64,000 nucleotides of DNA from positions 21,993,521 to 22,057,520 of the forward strand of contig OZ021732.1 of assembly GCA_963978545.1 (NCBI GenBank), given 5' to 3'. This document shows, piece by piece, positions 10,995-23,076 of this stretch. A program made the translations under genes and the position numbers. The notes under the pieces were generated by a model, which did no database searches, had not been told where the DNA came from, and saw nothing but the letters and a program-made list of their open reading frames with translations. This DNA is from Linyphia triangularis. Its lineage: Eukaryota > Arthropoda > Arachnida > Araneae > Linyphiidae. Within the stretch, counting starts at the first letter, position 1. Every line of letters starts with the position of its first letter.

Positions 10995-12840
10995 CTTAAA
11001 CATCGAAGGTTGCTAATTGTAAATACAGGATAAAGATGACAATTGTTTTTCATAACACAAAGTTGCATTGTTAAGTATAGAAGGTTAATAATTGATAATA
11101 TGGAAGGCGTGAGAAGTAGAACGGCTGGATTTGTGGGCGAAGAAATTGTATTGCTAAGTATGGACGGTTAATTAGTGTAAATATAGAAGGCGTTATAAAG
11201 AAGGCATTTGGATACCAGGGCAAAACTTTTTATTGCTAGGTATAGAAGGTTATTAAGGGCAATTATTGGAGGCGTGATAAGTAAGATCGTTGGGTTTGAG
11301 GGCGAAAAAACTGTATTATTAGGCATAGCAAATTACAAAGTGTAAAGATAGAAGGCATGATAATGAGCACAGCTAGTGCTAGAATGATAATGAGGGTAAA
11401 AAAAAAATATTGTTAGGTGTAGAAGTTAGTGCAAATTTAGAACGCAAGATTATGAGAAAATTTATGTTTGAGAGCAAAAAATGAATAGAAGCTAAATTTA
11501 AATATAAAAGGTGTGATAATGTGAATAGTTGGATAAGATGCAAAACAAAAAAAATTTACTTTTAAGTATTAAAGGTTATTGTAAATATCGAAGACGTGGT
11601 AATTAGAAAAGTTGGATTTGAGGAGGAAAAAGTGTATTGTTAAGTACAAAAGGTTATTAAGTGTAAATGAAAGCGTGATAAGCAGGTCAAATATATTTTA
11701 GGGTAAATAACTGCATTTTTAAGTATGGAAGATCACTGTAAATATATAGGGTGTGATTATGAGGAGAGTTGGATTTGAGGGGACAAAATAATTTTGTTAA
11801 GTCTCATCAATTCACTAAATATAAATTTAGGTGTTGTGATAATGAAAATAGTTGAATTAACTCGGTATTAATACATATGGCAGCGGATGGAATAACTGAG
11901 GAAGTTAATTTTTAATTAATTGCATAACGATGGAAGAGTTACACGCCTTTATAGATTTGCGGTGCCTTAGAATCGAGGTGCTGCTTTATAATTAAATTCT
12001 TTTAGAGCGACTGATCGCCTAAGGAAGACCCAGGAATGCCATCATTAGAAAAGGGAGGAGCAAACTGTATTGTTAAGTATAGAAATTTACTAAGTGTAAA
12101 TATAGAGGATGGTGAGAATGAGGAAATTTTGATTTGATGACAAAAACAAAACTATTATACATAGAAAGATTCTAAATAAAATATCGAGATTTATTAATTG
12201 TGTGAAAATAGCATGTTGCTTATTGTAAATTTAAAAAGCCTTATAATATAAACCGTTGAAAATTAATTATAGAACAATATTTTTTTAAATATAGAAGGAT
12301 AATAAATATAAATAGAGTAAAGGCAGAAAAGGGACAAAATTGGCAATTTTTTTTCGAGGGAGGTGGGAAAAGGTAAGTAATTTTAATGATAGAAGGTGCG
12401 ATAATTAGTCCAGTTGAATTTATAACCAGATATTTACGCTATTAAATTAAGAAGGTTACTCATTATAATTTGAAATGGTTAAAATTATAATGTAAAATGC
12501 TATAATTAGTATTGTTGTGCTTGATAACCGAAATCTATATTGCTAAATATAGAAGGTAATTAATTGTAAGTATATAATGTAAAGAATTTTTAATACACCT
12601 GATGTGATAATAAAAGTTTGATTAAATGACCGAAAACCATAATATTAAATATAGAGGTATATAACTAAAAAAAGTTTCTAATTTTATAAGTATTGTTGAT
12701 TACTAACTGTTAATACGAAAGGTTACTAATTGTATTTATGAAAGTTTGCTAATTATAAATACGAAAGTTTACTAAATGTAAAATGAAAGGTTACTAATTG
12801 TAAGTATATAATCTTATATGATTGTAGTTTATAAATACAT
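10995..12840. repeat. Degenerate tandem array, period about 83 bp
   Basis: The phrases TTAAGTATAGAAGGTTA, TGTAAATATAGAAGGCGTGATAATG and GTTGGATTTGAGGG recur in order. The GGCGTGATAA landmark falls near 11106, 11189, 11271, 11354, 11593, 11672, 11749 and 11830, a spacing of 77-83 bp with one irregular stretch. The array degrades towards 12840 and is interrupted at about 11858-12045 by unrelated sequence. It does not encode a protein in any frame that I can follow. It looks like an old satellite or an internally expanded repeat. Confidence 0.8.
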
Positions 12841-13578
12841 ATTCAGGGATTATTTGACTATAAATTCCTTATAATTCCTTATAAGTGAAAAATACCTTTC
12901 TTATTTTGAATATAAGGAACACTTGTGCCAAATTTCAACCTTCTAGTTTCATAGGAAGTGTGAGAATCGGTTATTGACTCATTTATTCATGACTTTTACT
13001 TTTATAGGTAAAGAAGGGTATAAAAACTTTCCAACAATTATAAAAAATGAATAGAAGCCCATCATCATCATTATTTTATTTTATACAAATGTGTTTATTC
13101 TAACCCTAATACCTTTGCAAGCTGTTCTTCACAATCTTTGAAGTACCGTGGATGCATTTAAACTGCCTTTTGTTGCTGCGAAATATTTATTTCGTATTTT
13201 TTCAAAGATCTGTCTTTCACAAAAGAAGATGAATAAAAACGAATTACTTTCGTGTAGTAGATGAGAAATATATTCCTCGTGCTCTTTCTTATTCTTCTTT
13301 TCTTTCATGATGCGATCACTAAATTCTGCTTTTCTCGTAAAAGGCAAGGTTTGAAAGCTTTTCAATAAAAATGTGAAAATCCTTTGCAAATGAAGTCTCA
13401 AAGCAAATAGTGTGACGGGATATTATCTCTTTTGACTAGCATTGTGAAACAAGAGAATGAAGATAGAAAAGCTACAATTTGAGAGGAAGAATGTTTTAAA
13501 GTTTGGGTAACATCTTAGAAACTATATGGAGGATGAAGTTTTGAACTGCAAAAATTTATTACGATGCAAAAACATTCA

Positions 13579-13620
<42 letters not shown>

Positions 13621-15244
13621 ACATCATATTTCTTTTAAAATCGATAAAAATATTAGGTTTTGAATAGAGAAATGTGTTTGCCAAAATTAGTTTCCAGTTG
13701 CATCTTTAAAATCCAAGTTAAGTTGTAATTTTTGAATGCAGGATTTTTATTTTGTACACATCATTTTCAAGAATAGAAAGATAAAAATTTAATTTTACAT
13801 TTTCTTTTAATACTTTTATGCGAAACGAGACGTTTAAATTTAGTACTATATTGTTGCTTAGTTTTTATATATCACAATGAACTAGGGAACTAGAGAAGAC
13901 ACTAGATAAACATTTAATATTATGTTAAAATGACAGCTGCGTTATTCCAAAGAATATTTATTTAAATTTCTCACATCCAATGTAATTTGGCTTTCAAAAA
14001 CTATTAATTTATATTTTATTTCTTAAAATAGCAGATGTACTTAGATTCTCTTATATTTCGAATTCCACCTAAATTTAAACAGTTTTAAATAATACTAAAC
14101 GACGTTAATTGGCTTATTTATTCATTGGGTTCATATTAACTTGTTCTCATCAAATCCATTAAATTATTTATCTTAATACATTTAATTGATTTTATTTTAT
14201 AAATATACTACTTTTAAGGCTGAATATTTTCTGCATTAAAAACTATCTTTATCTTTTATGAGAGAATTTGATACTTTTCGTGTACATACTTCATACTTTT
14301 CCAATCATGATCCGAAATAAAGATTAGTTTAAATAAGAAAGGGAGTCCCCTAATCAAAATACAAACTAAAACTTTAAGAATCATTGACTCACCTTGGATT
14401 GTTTTAGCCATGGATTTAGCCACTAGTTTAGTATTTTTTAAAATCGTCACTTGAATCGATAAAATGAATAATTCTTTGAAATACATAAACATAACATGAC
14501 CTTCGTCTAATATGACAAAGCAAGGTTTTTCGAAAATGGACAAAAAATTAAATCAATACTGTATATCTTTTAGATCTTTGGATTTTATCGATTTTCCTAA
14601 TCGATGCGAAATGGGTTCAACTATGATCATTGTTAATCCTCTGCGATATTATTTAAAATAATTTATATCATTAGAATTCATCAGTGAAATAAAGGTGCAT
14701 ACTTATCATCTTGCGAATGTTGGCGAACTTTTTGGTCGCAATAAAATATTCGTCAATTGTAAAATTTCATTCCTGTTGCCAAGGTTTTTGCAAATCTGAA
14801 TGATCTATTCGTTGAAATTAAAATTATTGCTGCATAAATACATCATGGATTTATTGAATGCTTAAATACATCATGGATCGGTAAATTGAACGTTGTGTTT
14901 TGAGAGAGTGCATTAAATTTTTATAAAAATCTCTCATTCACATTATCATATTGAAAATGCACTTAAAATTTATTTTTATTCAAATAATAATTTAAATTAA
15001 AAAAATAATACAGTCAACCAATCCAATAGTTTCAGTTTTGAACCACTTATAAAATGTTCGACAACAGCCGACTGGATACTACATTTATACCAATGAAAGC
15101 TATAAAAGTGACAGTAGAGAACTTTCAAGCACAAAAAACGCAATGACCTAACACTGAATACATTTATTTTGCCATTTTGGCAACAGGAAAGAAATTCAAC
15201 AATCGTCGAACTGTTTGTACAGTAAAAGGTCGATGGGATGATAC
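12841..15244. other. AT-rich non-coding DNA with a T36 tract
   Basis: No gene is supported. A run of 36 T lies at 13581-13616. ORFs at 13129-13401 and 14256-14543 on the minus strand have low-complexity composition and no recognised motif. Confidence 0.55.
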
Positions 15245-15987
15245 TGTTGCGTGGACGGGTTTGAAGGATTTGAAGCCAAAGCAGATCAAAAGTTGCAGAA
15301 ATTTATTCCAATATAACTCTTCTCAAATTCTCTTACAACTCCAGAACTTCTCGTTCTAGTAGACATAATACAGCTCTTTGCACAACAATAGAGCACAAAA
15401 CAGCACTTAAAAACTTGACAACACAACTGCTCAAATCGCTGCAAAAGACAATGTAATACAGTTCGCTTTCGGAACTCTCTGAACGCTCACTGAGACTCAG
15501 TATCAGTAATTCCAGTCAACTAATGGACTCACCTAACAACTAACTCAGTGACTCAAAATCAACTCAACTAACTTCCCACTCTCTTGGTCAGCCTTATATA
15601 GGACAGGTGAATCTTCTAAAGGTAGAAATTTAGAGAACTTTCCAGATCGTTGTCGAAAAGTCCTATACATGTACATGGGGACCGAAAATGTCGCCAAATG
15701 GTCACCAAGTTTGGCGACAAAAATTATTCGCCAAAACCGTCGCTAACTTGGCTCTATCTCGCCAATTTGGCGAGATTGCCATTACCATAATGTTAAATGC
15801 CCTGCTCCTTAAAACTCGCTTCCCAGAGTTACCTCTGTAAAACTCGTTATCAAGCATCAATACCCATCTTGCAGGGAAGCCAAGCTCAGACGAACTATTG
15901 CACTGTTTTATGCGAAATGTACATAAATTTTACTATTTACAAAATTAACACTACGAAATATTTACAAATATACAAAAATTCGTAACA
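15245..15987 (-). mobile_element. Solo Gypsy-type LTR, minus orientation
   Basis: 743 bp with TG...CA ends on both strands, flanked by the 4-bp duplication ATAC (15241-15244 and 15988-15991). Read on the minus strand it starts TGTTACGAATTTTTGTATAT, similar to the start of the LTR at 8510. It then has a TATA box (CTATATAAGG, plus coordinates about 15592-15602) and an AATAAA (about 15302-15307) roughly 60 bp before its end, the same layout as the Gypsy LTR. No internal element sequence is attached, so it probably arose by LTR-LTR recombination. The ORFs overlapping it are not genes. Confidence 0.82.
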
Positions 15988-17570
15988 ATACGTAAGTAAT
16001 GAAATAACTGTGCTCTTCAAATTCATCTGTGAAAACAACGAATTTAATTTGGTGCTGAATGATAATTTCAGAAAATATCTTCAACAGAAAATAAAATTAC
16101 CTCTGTAAGTCACAGTAAACCCATACGATACCTTTATTAATCTTATAAAATTGCGTTTCATCATTAAAATGGTTTAACTTATTATTTATAAAATGTTAAA
16201 ATAGTCTCCAAACCTAGTATGCCATAACAAGTTGTCTTTTGTGACTATAAACCATGTCCTCTGAAGATGACGTCTTCCTTGCGCACACATAGAGGAGAAG
16301 ACTTCTCAAACACTCCTTTTAGGATTCCTCTTGTCCTCTCATGTCTTTTCTTTGCCGTCTCAGTTGAGAGAAAGCGAAGACAGAAGTGGTCGGCAAACAT
16401 TATCCACTAAACATGGTTGAACGTGAAAGTAAAATACTCTTGAATGAGCTTTCTCAAGAAAAGAGGTGGGTACACTTTCTATGGCTGACAAACTAGTTTG
16501 GGATGTGAAACGAGTAACCCGAGTGTGTATTCTGTGTATGAGTGGTATTATATTTGTGCGGCTTAATTTGTGTACCCATAAATTTAGTATTCAACTGTTT
16601 GCAATTTAGTTTCATGGGCATTTTATATAAAGAATGTCAAATGTTAAATATAAAGAATTGAATCTTTATGTAGTTTTTGAGTTCATGTATGCACTTAGAT
16701 AAACGAGTTTCTATAACTGTAATTTTTTAAATATTAATAATACAACTAGATTCTTATTAGTTTTTATTTAAAAATAATTTAAACTACTTCTTTATGTTTG
16801 TACAAATTTTATATAGTTTAGTTTAAAAACTAAATAATTTTCCATATAAATCAGATATTTATTTAAGCCTGTGTTCTGTACGTTTGTTTGTCAGTCTGTA
16901 GAGCTTACTTTACATTACCACATTTTAGGCTCTGGAGCCTTCAAAATTTAAAAATAGTAATCGAATTGTAATTTTTAGTTTATCATCACTATTTTTATTA
17001 CGATGTGTACTTTCGAGTCATTTTTATGAGTTAATTAACTCAATACACGATATAATTTTAATGCGATCATTATCTATTTTCGAAACCTGTCGCTAATTAC
17101 TGTTTATAAGCTAAATAAACTATTTTATTGAAAATCAATATTTGGATTCAAAATGCATGAATGCATGATACACCTACTGTCGACATTAAATTTTGGGTCT
17201 TTTAAGAGAATGGGGCCAATTATGTTATGAAGCCCTTTTATTTGCATAGAGCCATTGAAACATTAGTATATTTTTAGATTTAGCTCCTTTTTGTGTCAAC
17301 AAAGCAAGTTAATCGTATTGGAAGGTGCTACAATATTCCGATGTGATGGATTATTACAAATGGTATAAAAATGATTTTAGAAACAACGATGATTGCTAAT
17401 CAAATAGTTCAGAATTTGGGTTTTCGCCACTTTAGTTTAATGTGATAAGTTTTCAATCAATTTTCAAATAGCTATCTTTGCAATAAAAATAATTATTATA
17501 AATAAATCAACGAATTAAAAATTGGTGGCTTTTTTTAAATTTACAATACTTACACATTTATTCATAAAGA
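15988..17570. other. Non-coding DNA; GC-richer patch at about 16240-16520
   Basis: No gene is supported. The patch has CTCT/GAGAAG-rich sequence and several short complementary stretches, but no element I recognise. The remainder is AT-rich. Confidence 0.5.
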
Positions 17571-17580
17571 TTCATTTTAT

Positions 17581-17796
17581 TTACAATGATTTTAACAGTA
17601 ACCCCATGAAAAACTGTCTCAATCTCTGCTTTACAGCTGGATGTTCCCCAGTTGAATTTACTTTACAAGGTGGTACTAGTTTACAACAGTTCATACTCGC
17701 TTCACATTCATTATTCACTGTAATGTCGGAACTCTTTAAACAAATGAAGTCTAGTGCCCAGTTTCCAGAAAGTTGTAATATATGACATACAGACAA
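17581..17796 (-). CDS. Possible terminal exon of an unrecognised cysteine-containing protein
   Basis: The minus-strand frame gives about 71 residues with mixed, protein-like composition and several cysteines (CLKSS, NECEASMNCCKL, PPCKVNSTG, the last with an N-glycosylation sequon). It ends at a TAA followed closely by AATAAA motifs on the minus strand (plus about 17555 and 17575), as expected for a last exon. Another protein-like minus-strand ORF lies about 45 bp upstream. I do not recognise a family. It may be a decayed gene fragment or chance; no start codon or splice site is certain. Confidence 0.25.
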   Translation of the reverse strand: MSVCHILQLSGNWALDFICLKSSDITVNNECEASMNCCKLVPPCKVNSTGEHPAVKQRLRQFFMGLLLKSL

Positions 17797-17840
17797 GCAA
17801 GCATAAACATTCTTTATAGTAAAGATACTTTAAAATACTT

Positions 17841-18044
17841 CTACATCCAATATTTATTTACTACAGTGTATTGTGTAACGCCTATCCTTGCAACTAGTAC
17901 ATCTGTAACTTTGATTGTGCTGTTAGTAAGATCTGAGGTTTCTACCATGCACATAACATTTATGATACTCACTTCAAAACACTCACTTTTGTTAAACAGT
18001 TCTAATTTCAGACCTAGCATGGAGGCATGGCATTGTAACTCCAA
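17841..18044 (-). CDS. Possible internal exon, unrecognised protein
   Basis: The minus-strand frame of about 67 residues includes ECFEVSIINVMCMVETSDL and an NST sequon, and ends near NKYWM. A GTAAAT donor-like sequence sits just before the stop (plus about 17870). This could allow splicing across about 100 bp to the ORF at 17581-17796. The composition is more protein-like than the surrounding ORFs. The function is unknown, and a chance ORF remains possible. Confidence 0.22.
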   Translation of the reverse strand: MELQCHASMLGLKLELFNKSECFEVSIINVMCMVETSDLTNSTIKVTDVLVARIGVTQYTVVNKYWM

Positions 18045-18479
18045 AGTGGTGACCTAGACTGAGCAAACCCATGACGCACTTTACAATACGTTTCACTATA
18101 CCCACATGACGCACGTCAATGAGTTTACTTAGGGTGCTTGCACAGTGGAGCCGGGATGGGTGCTTACTCGCATACTCGCATACAGGACGGTTTACCTGGA
18201 AGGTTACCAGGCAGGTTATACTCGCATAGACCCTGGATCACTCCTATGTAAACCACGTGATTTTCTTAGCAACCACGCGTAGCAACGATCTCTGAAGAAA
18301 ACAAAAGCGCCAAGTTTCGAATAAAGAATAGAATCGGAAATTAAATAAAGAATTTTGCTATGAAATTGGTTTTTAGATACAGTGAAAAGTGTATATTCAC
18401 AAATTTTAGGTCATGGAACTTTTATTACAGAATGTAGTTGAGCATTTTGTTTGGCTAATATAGAAAAAAGGGTAGATTT

Positions 18480-18870
18480 GTTGTCGATACGGTTGCACTA
18501 TATCAAGTTTTGGTGAGTGCCACTGTCACTAAAAGGCCCCTTTTGCACACACTTCTTTGAACCGTTTTGAAATATGAATAAACCAACTTGCAGGGAAGCA
18601 ATTGTGCTGAAATTTGAGAAATACATTTTTGTAGATAAAGATTGCATTCCATCAAATTTTGGGGGCTACCACTGTCAATAACAGGCCGCTTTTACACACG
18701 ATTTAACTGGGGCTTGTGTTAGTAATAAACTTACTTCACGTCATCCAATCGAACTGAAACTTGGATGGTAGACTCGTTGTCTATGATAATTTTTTTTTCT
18801 TATTAAGTTTTGGGACTGTCACATAAATGCCGCTTTTACGCACTTTTTATTGCATTTCTTCAGACCTGTA
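18480..18870. repeat. ~145-bp tandem repeat, left block
   Basis: Three diverged units share CAACTTGC...GTCATCCAATCG, TTGTCGATA, TCAAGTTTTGG and CTGTCACTAAAAGGC...TTTTACACAC. The CTGTCA landmark is at about 18523, 18672 and 18815. Further copies occur at 19380-19675 and a remnant near 51960-52065. Confidence 0.75.
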
Positions 18871-18904
18871 AGCTTTTACTCACGTTCTATTATCCAGATA
18901 CTAA

Positions 18905-19013
18905 CCCTAATAGCACACATCCTCCCAGGGAGGTCCCTGGGAAGTCATTCATAGTCCCGGGGATGACTGGGGACTTCCTAGGGACCTCCCTGAGAGGATG
19001 TGTGCTATTAGGG
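18905..19013. repeat. 109-bp palindromic foldback (MITE-like)
   Basis: The left arm starts CCCTAATAGCACACATCCTC and the right arm is its reverse complement ending at 19013. The arms stay complementary almost to the centre (CCCAGGGAGGTCCCTGGGAAGTC against GACTTCCTAGGGACCTCCCTG), so a long hairpin is expected. It interrupts the ~145-bp repeat block. No convincing target duplication is visible. Confidence 0.85.
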
Positions 19014-19379
19014 AAGCTATATTCAAACATGTTCAATTTGGCGATTTTTAATGAAGGAAACCTTTCCCTATTAAATTTGACGAGCAAGATCTTCACACAG
19101 CAAAATTCTTGGCAAATAGACTTGTTCTATATATGATGCATTCAATCAAGTTTTGGTGTAAAAAAAATAAAAAATTAATAAATATTTTGGAGTGGTTGTT
19201 TTTTAGTAGTTGTCAAACTCTATCAAAATTATCTCAGTTCAATAAGTTGCAATTGGTGCATGAAAATTAGAAATGCATATAAAAGGTTGATATTAAAATT
19301 TTAGTTTTTTAGGGGTTATTTTTAAATCTTTTATATTAACTTCGATTTTGTGTATGTGTATGCCTGATGCCGGGCAAAT

Positions 19380-19675
19380 CTGCTGAGACCTAATTAACCA
19401 ACTTGCCGTCATCCGATCGGGCTGAAACTTGGCATGTATATTCGGTGTCGATGAGTACGCATTCTATCGAGGTTTGGGGGTTGTCACTAAAAGGCAGCTT
19501 TTACACAGGCTTCCATTTTGGCTTCTGAGGACTAATTAACCCACTTGCCGTCATTCAATCGAATTGAAATTTGACAGGTAGATTAGTTGTCGATAAGATG
19601 CAGCCTATCAAGTTTTTGGGCTGTCACTAAAGGGTCTCTTTCACACAAGCTTCCATTTCGGTTGGTTTGTACGCT
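19380..19675. repeat. ~145-bp tandem repeat, right block
   Basis: Two units, with GTCACTAAA landmarks about 140 bp apart (19483 and 19623), share AACTTGCCGTCATYC, GTCGAT and TTTTACACAGGCTTCCATTT with the left block. They are probably the continuation of that array, split by the foldback and by about 360 bp of AT-rich DNA. Confidence 0.72.
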
Positions 19676-19758
19676 AAACGACTTATTTATGCAAAATGAC
19701 GGCTAATGAAACAGAGACTTATAGCTTAACGTGGATTCCGAACCACAACAAGCATCTA

Positions 19759-19822
19759 TGCCAAACCCAGGATTCGAACCCGGCACTTTTGGCATGCGAG
19801 ACTAGATCACTAACCACACAAA
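19759..19822 (-). repeat. tRNA-derived SINE head or tRNA pseudogene
   Basis: On the minus strand there is an A-box-like GTGTGGTTAGTGATCTAG. About 35 bp later comes a perfect B-box, GGTTCGAATCC, followed by a T-stem closure. The anticodon arm does not pair cleanly, so I do not call a functional tRNA. Downstream on the minus strand it continues GGCATAGATGCTTGT, similar to the tail after the SINE at 49347-49489, which suggests a shared family. Confidence 0.6.
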
Positions 19823-19854
19823 TATCAGGATATTCGAAAAAATGTCAGAATAAA

Positions 19855-20868
19855 AATTGTAATACCTATTTGCAATACTCATGTGCAATAACTATGCAAT
19901 ACACATGTGCCCGATACCTATTTCGAATACTCATGTGCAATACACATACACAATACTCATATGCAATACCTATTTGCAATACTCATGTGAAATACCTATT
20001 TGCAATACACAAATGCAATACACATGTGCCCCCGATACCTATTTCGAATACTCATGTGCAATACCTATTTGCAATACACATATGCAATACACATGTGCCC
20101 GATACCTATTTCGAATACTCATGCTCAATACACATACACAATACTCATATGCAATACCTATTTGCAATACTCATGTGCAATATCTATTTGCAATACTCAT
20201 GTGCAATACCTATTTGCAATACACATATGCAATACACATGTGCAATACCTATTTCGAATACTCATGTGCAATACACATACACAAAACTCATATGCAATAC
20301 CTATTTGCAATACTCATGTGCAATATCTACTTGCAATACCCATGAGCAATACTCATGTGTAATACCTATTTGGTATATTTATGTGCAATATCTAATTGCA
20401 ATACTTATGTGCAATACCCATTTGGAATACTCATGTGCAATACATATACACAATACTCATATGCAATACCGAATTGCAATATTCATGTTCAATGCCAATT
20501 TGCAATACTCATGTGCAATACACATATGCAATACTCATGTGCAATACCTTTTTGGAATACTCATGTGCAATATACATTCACAATACTCATATGCAATACC
20601 TATTTGCAATACCCATGTGAAATACCTATTTGCTATCCTCATGTGCAATATCTACTTGCAATTCTTATGGGCAATACTCATGTGCAATCCCTAATTTATA
20701 GCATACACATGTGCAATAACTATTCTCAATATATATGGGCAATACCTATTCGCAATACTCATGTGCAATACCTAATTGCAACAAACATTTGCAATATACA
20801 CGTACAGTACCTATTTGCAATACACATGTGTTATTACTATATGCAGTAACTATGTGCAATGCACATAA
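19855..20868. repeat. 13-bp minisatellite, about 77 copies
   Basis: Units such as GCAATACCTATTT, GCAATACTCATGT, GCAATACACATAC and ACAATACTCATAT follow each other in register for about 1 kb. Several unit types alternate in blocks, giving a higher-order pattern. Because 13 is not a multiple of 3 and the units lack stops, all three plus-strand frames stay open for long distances. The apparent proteins (CNTHVQYLFAI-like repeats) are therefore artefacts. Confidence 0.95.
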
Positions 20869-21334
20869 TTATTTACACTAATAACCTCAATTTTAGAAAA
20901 ATCCTCGATATAAAGCAGCAACGGATCAAAGTTGCACATGCGCACTGAGTATCCCCGCACTATGCCAGTAAGCATCCATCCGAGGAAAAACCTACCTGGA
21001 ATCATGCGAGTATTCCAGGTAAACCGACCAGTCTCCACTGTGAACGTCCCCATAGAGAAGCATGGTTTTATTTTACCTCGCACGTGCGAGTATGCGAGTA
21101 AGCACCCATCCCGGCTCCACTGTGTAAGCACCCTTACTATCATTTTTTCACTCAACTCACTGGTAGATTAGTAGTGTGACGGACATTTTAAAATACGGAA
21201 ATTTGTTATGGACTGTGACGATTGCTTTTGTATAAAGGTTATACTTACGGGCCTAGAAATGGGAATGCTTTGCAGAAAGATCTATGCCGAAGGGTCCCTT
21301 GTAGCCTCTTTCGTGCTTTTTAACAATATATTAA

Positions 21335-22043
<709 letters not shown>

Positions 22044-22047
22044 TTAA

Positions 22048-23076
22048 TAATCTCATTTTTCTTTATGGAATGAAGCAAGCAACTAATTGTAAATGTTTAT
22101 TTAATTACCAATTTATAAAGGTTCATTACTATCTATTTATCTGTAAAAGTGTTTTGGTTAATTTATTAAATACTTTGTGAGCTATTTACAGAATAGTTAA
22201 GTGTCTCTTTATAAAAGTAAACACTGTGAATACTATTCCAGCCTATTTTCCAGCAAATCAGATGATTGTCATTTACTTGTTATTTGAATAAAGACTTCAA
22301 TTATCACTGCGTATTGTTTTGGGTTACCATTAAACAAATAACTATTTTTACTGGAGGATTCAAAATAACGGCTTGCTATTTAAGGTATTAATTAAAGCCC
22401 TTATTTAAGGATGTCATATCATTTTTAATGTTCTATTATTGGAATTTGAGAAATAATTTATTAACAGTAAATTTTCTGATTTGTTTGAAGTATTTATTAG
22501 TTTTAGAAATTGTTTCTTTTATTGTATTCATTTCATTCATTGATCGAATATTGTATAATGCTTTGTTTTACTTTCCTAATATACAAGGTTTCTTTTTCTT
22601 TTTTTGTTGTCATTTCAGTTGGCTGGAATGATTAATATCATATTTTCCTCCTTTATTACTCTTTGTTTTCCTAGAATTTAAAGGTAGAGGTTAACAAATA
22701 TAATTTGTAACCTAATATATATTAGTTTAATTTTAATTAAATTTTTGATTAGAAATGGATTTAAGGCTATATTTGCATACTTATAAGAAAACACGATTAT
22801 TGAGTAATAAAGTTTAATACAAATAATTAAAAATAAAGTAAATATTGCATTAGTTTACAAATGAAAAGTTTATAACTCTTATTAACAGGATAAATAAATG
22901 ATGACTAAATAATAGTAAAAAAAATATTGCAAATGCATCAAAGGTGGGAAGCTCTTATTAAATATTAACATTCGATTCTTTATTCTCTCTAATTATGTAT
23001 AATTTACAAATAAATTCCCTCGATAAAATTAACCCTTTTGGTAAAAAACATGAAATTTGAATCTTCAAATTTCCTA
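22048..23076. other. AT-rich non-coding DNA
   Basis: Nothing recognisable; the only ORF (22428-22631) is low complexity and T-rich. Confidence 0.5.

Larger units (their letters stand above)
18132..21133. mobile_element. PIF/Harbinger-like non-autonomous DNA transposon with nested repeats
   Basis: Terminal inverted repeats of 49 bp (18132-18180 and 21085-21133) match at 48 positions and start GGGTGCTT. They are flanked on both sides by TTA (18129-18131 and 21134-21136), the target duplication typical of PIF/Harbinger. A degenerate extra copy of the terminus is present near 20945-20990. No transposase frame is visible. The interior consists of ~145-bp tandem repeats, a 109-bp foldback, a tRNA-derived segment and a 13-bp minisatellite. 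The superfamily call rests on the TTA duplication and the G-rich termini only. Confidence 0.75.

Noticed and set aside
14256..14543. 95-codon minus-strand ORF
   Set aside because: It contains a DEGH string, but there is no surrounding helicase or other motif and the composition is AT-driven.
15177..15359. 60-codon plus-strand ORF
   Set aside because: It overlaps the 3' end of a minus-oriented solo LTR and has no family resemblance.
19759..19822. Functional tRNA gene
   Set aside because: A- and B-boxes are present, but the anticodon arm and acceptor stem do not pair properly; treated as a SINE head or pseudogene.
19696..20849. Several long overlapping plus-strand ORFs encoding CNTHVQYLFAI-type repeats
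   Set aside because: They are the three frames of a stop-free 13-bp minisatellite; openness follows from the repeat, not from coding.
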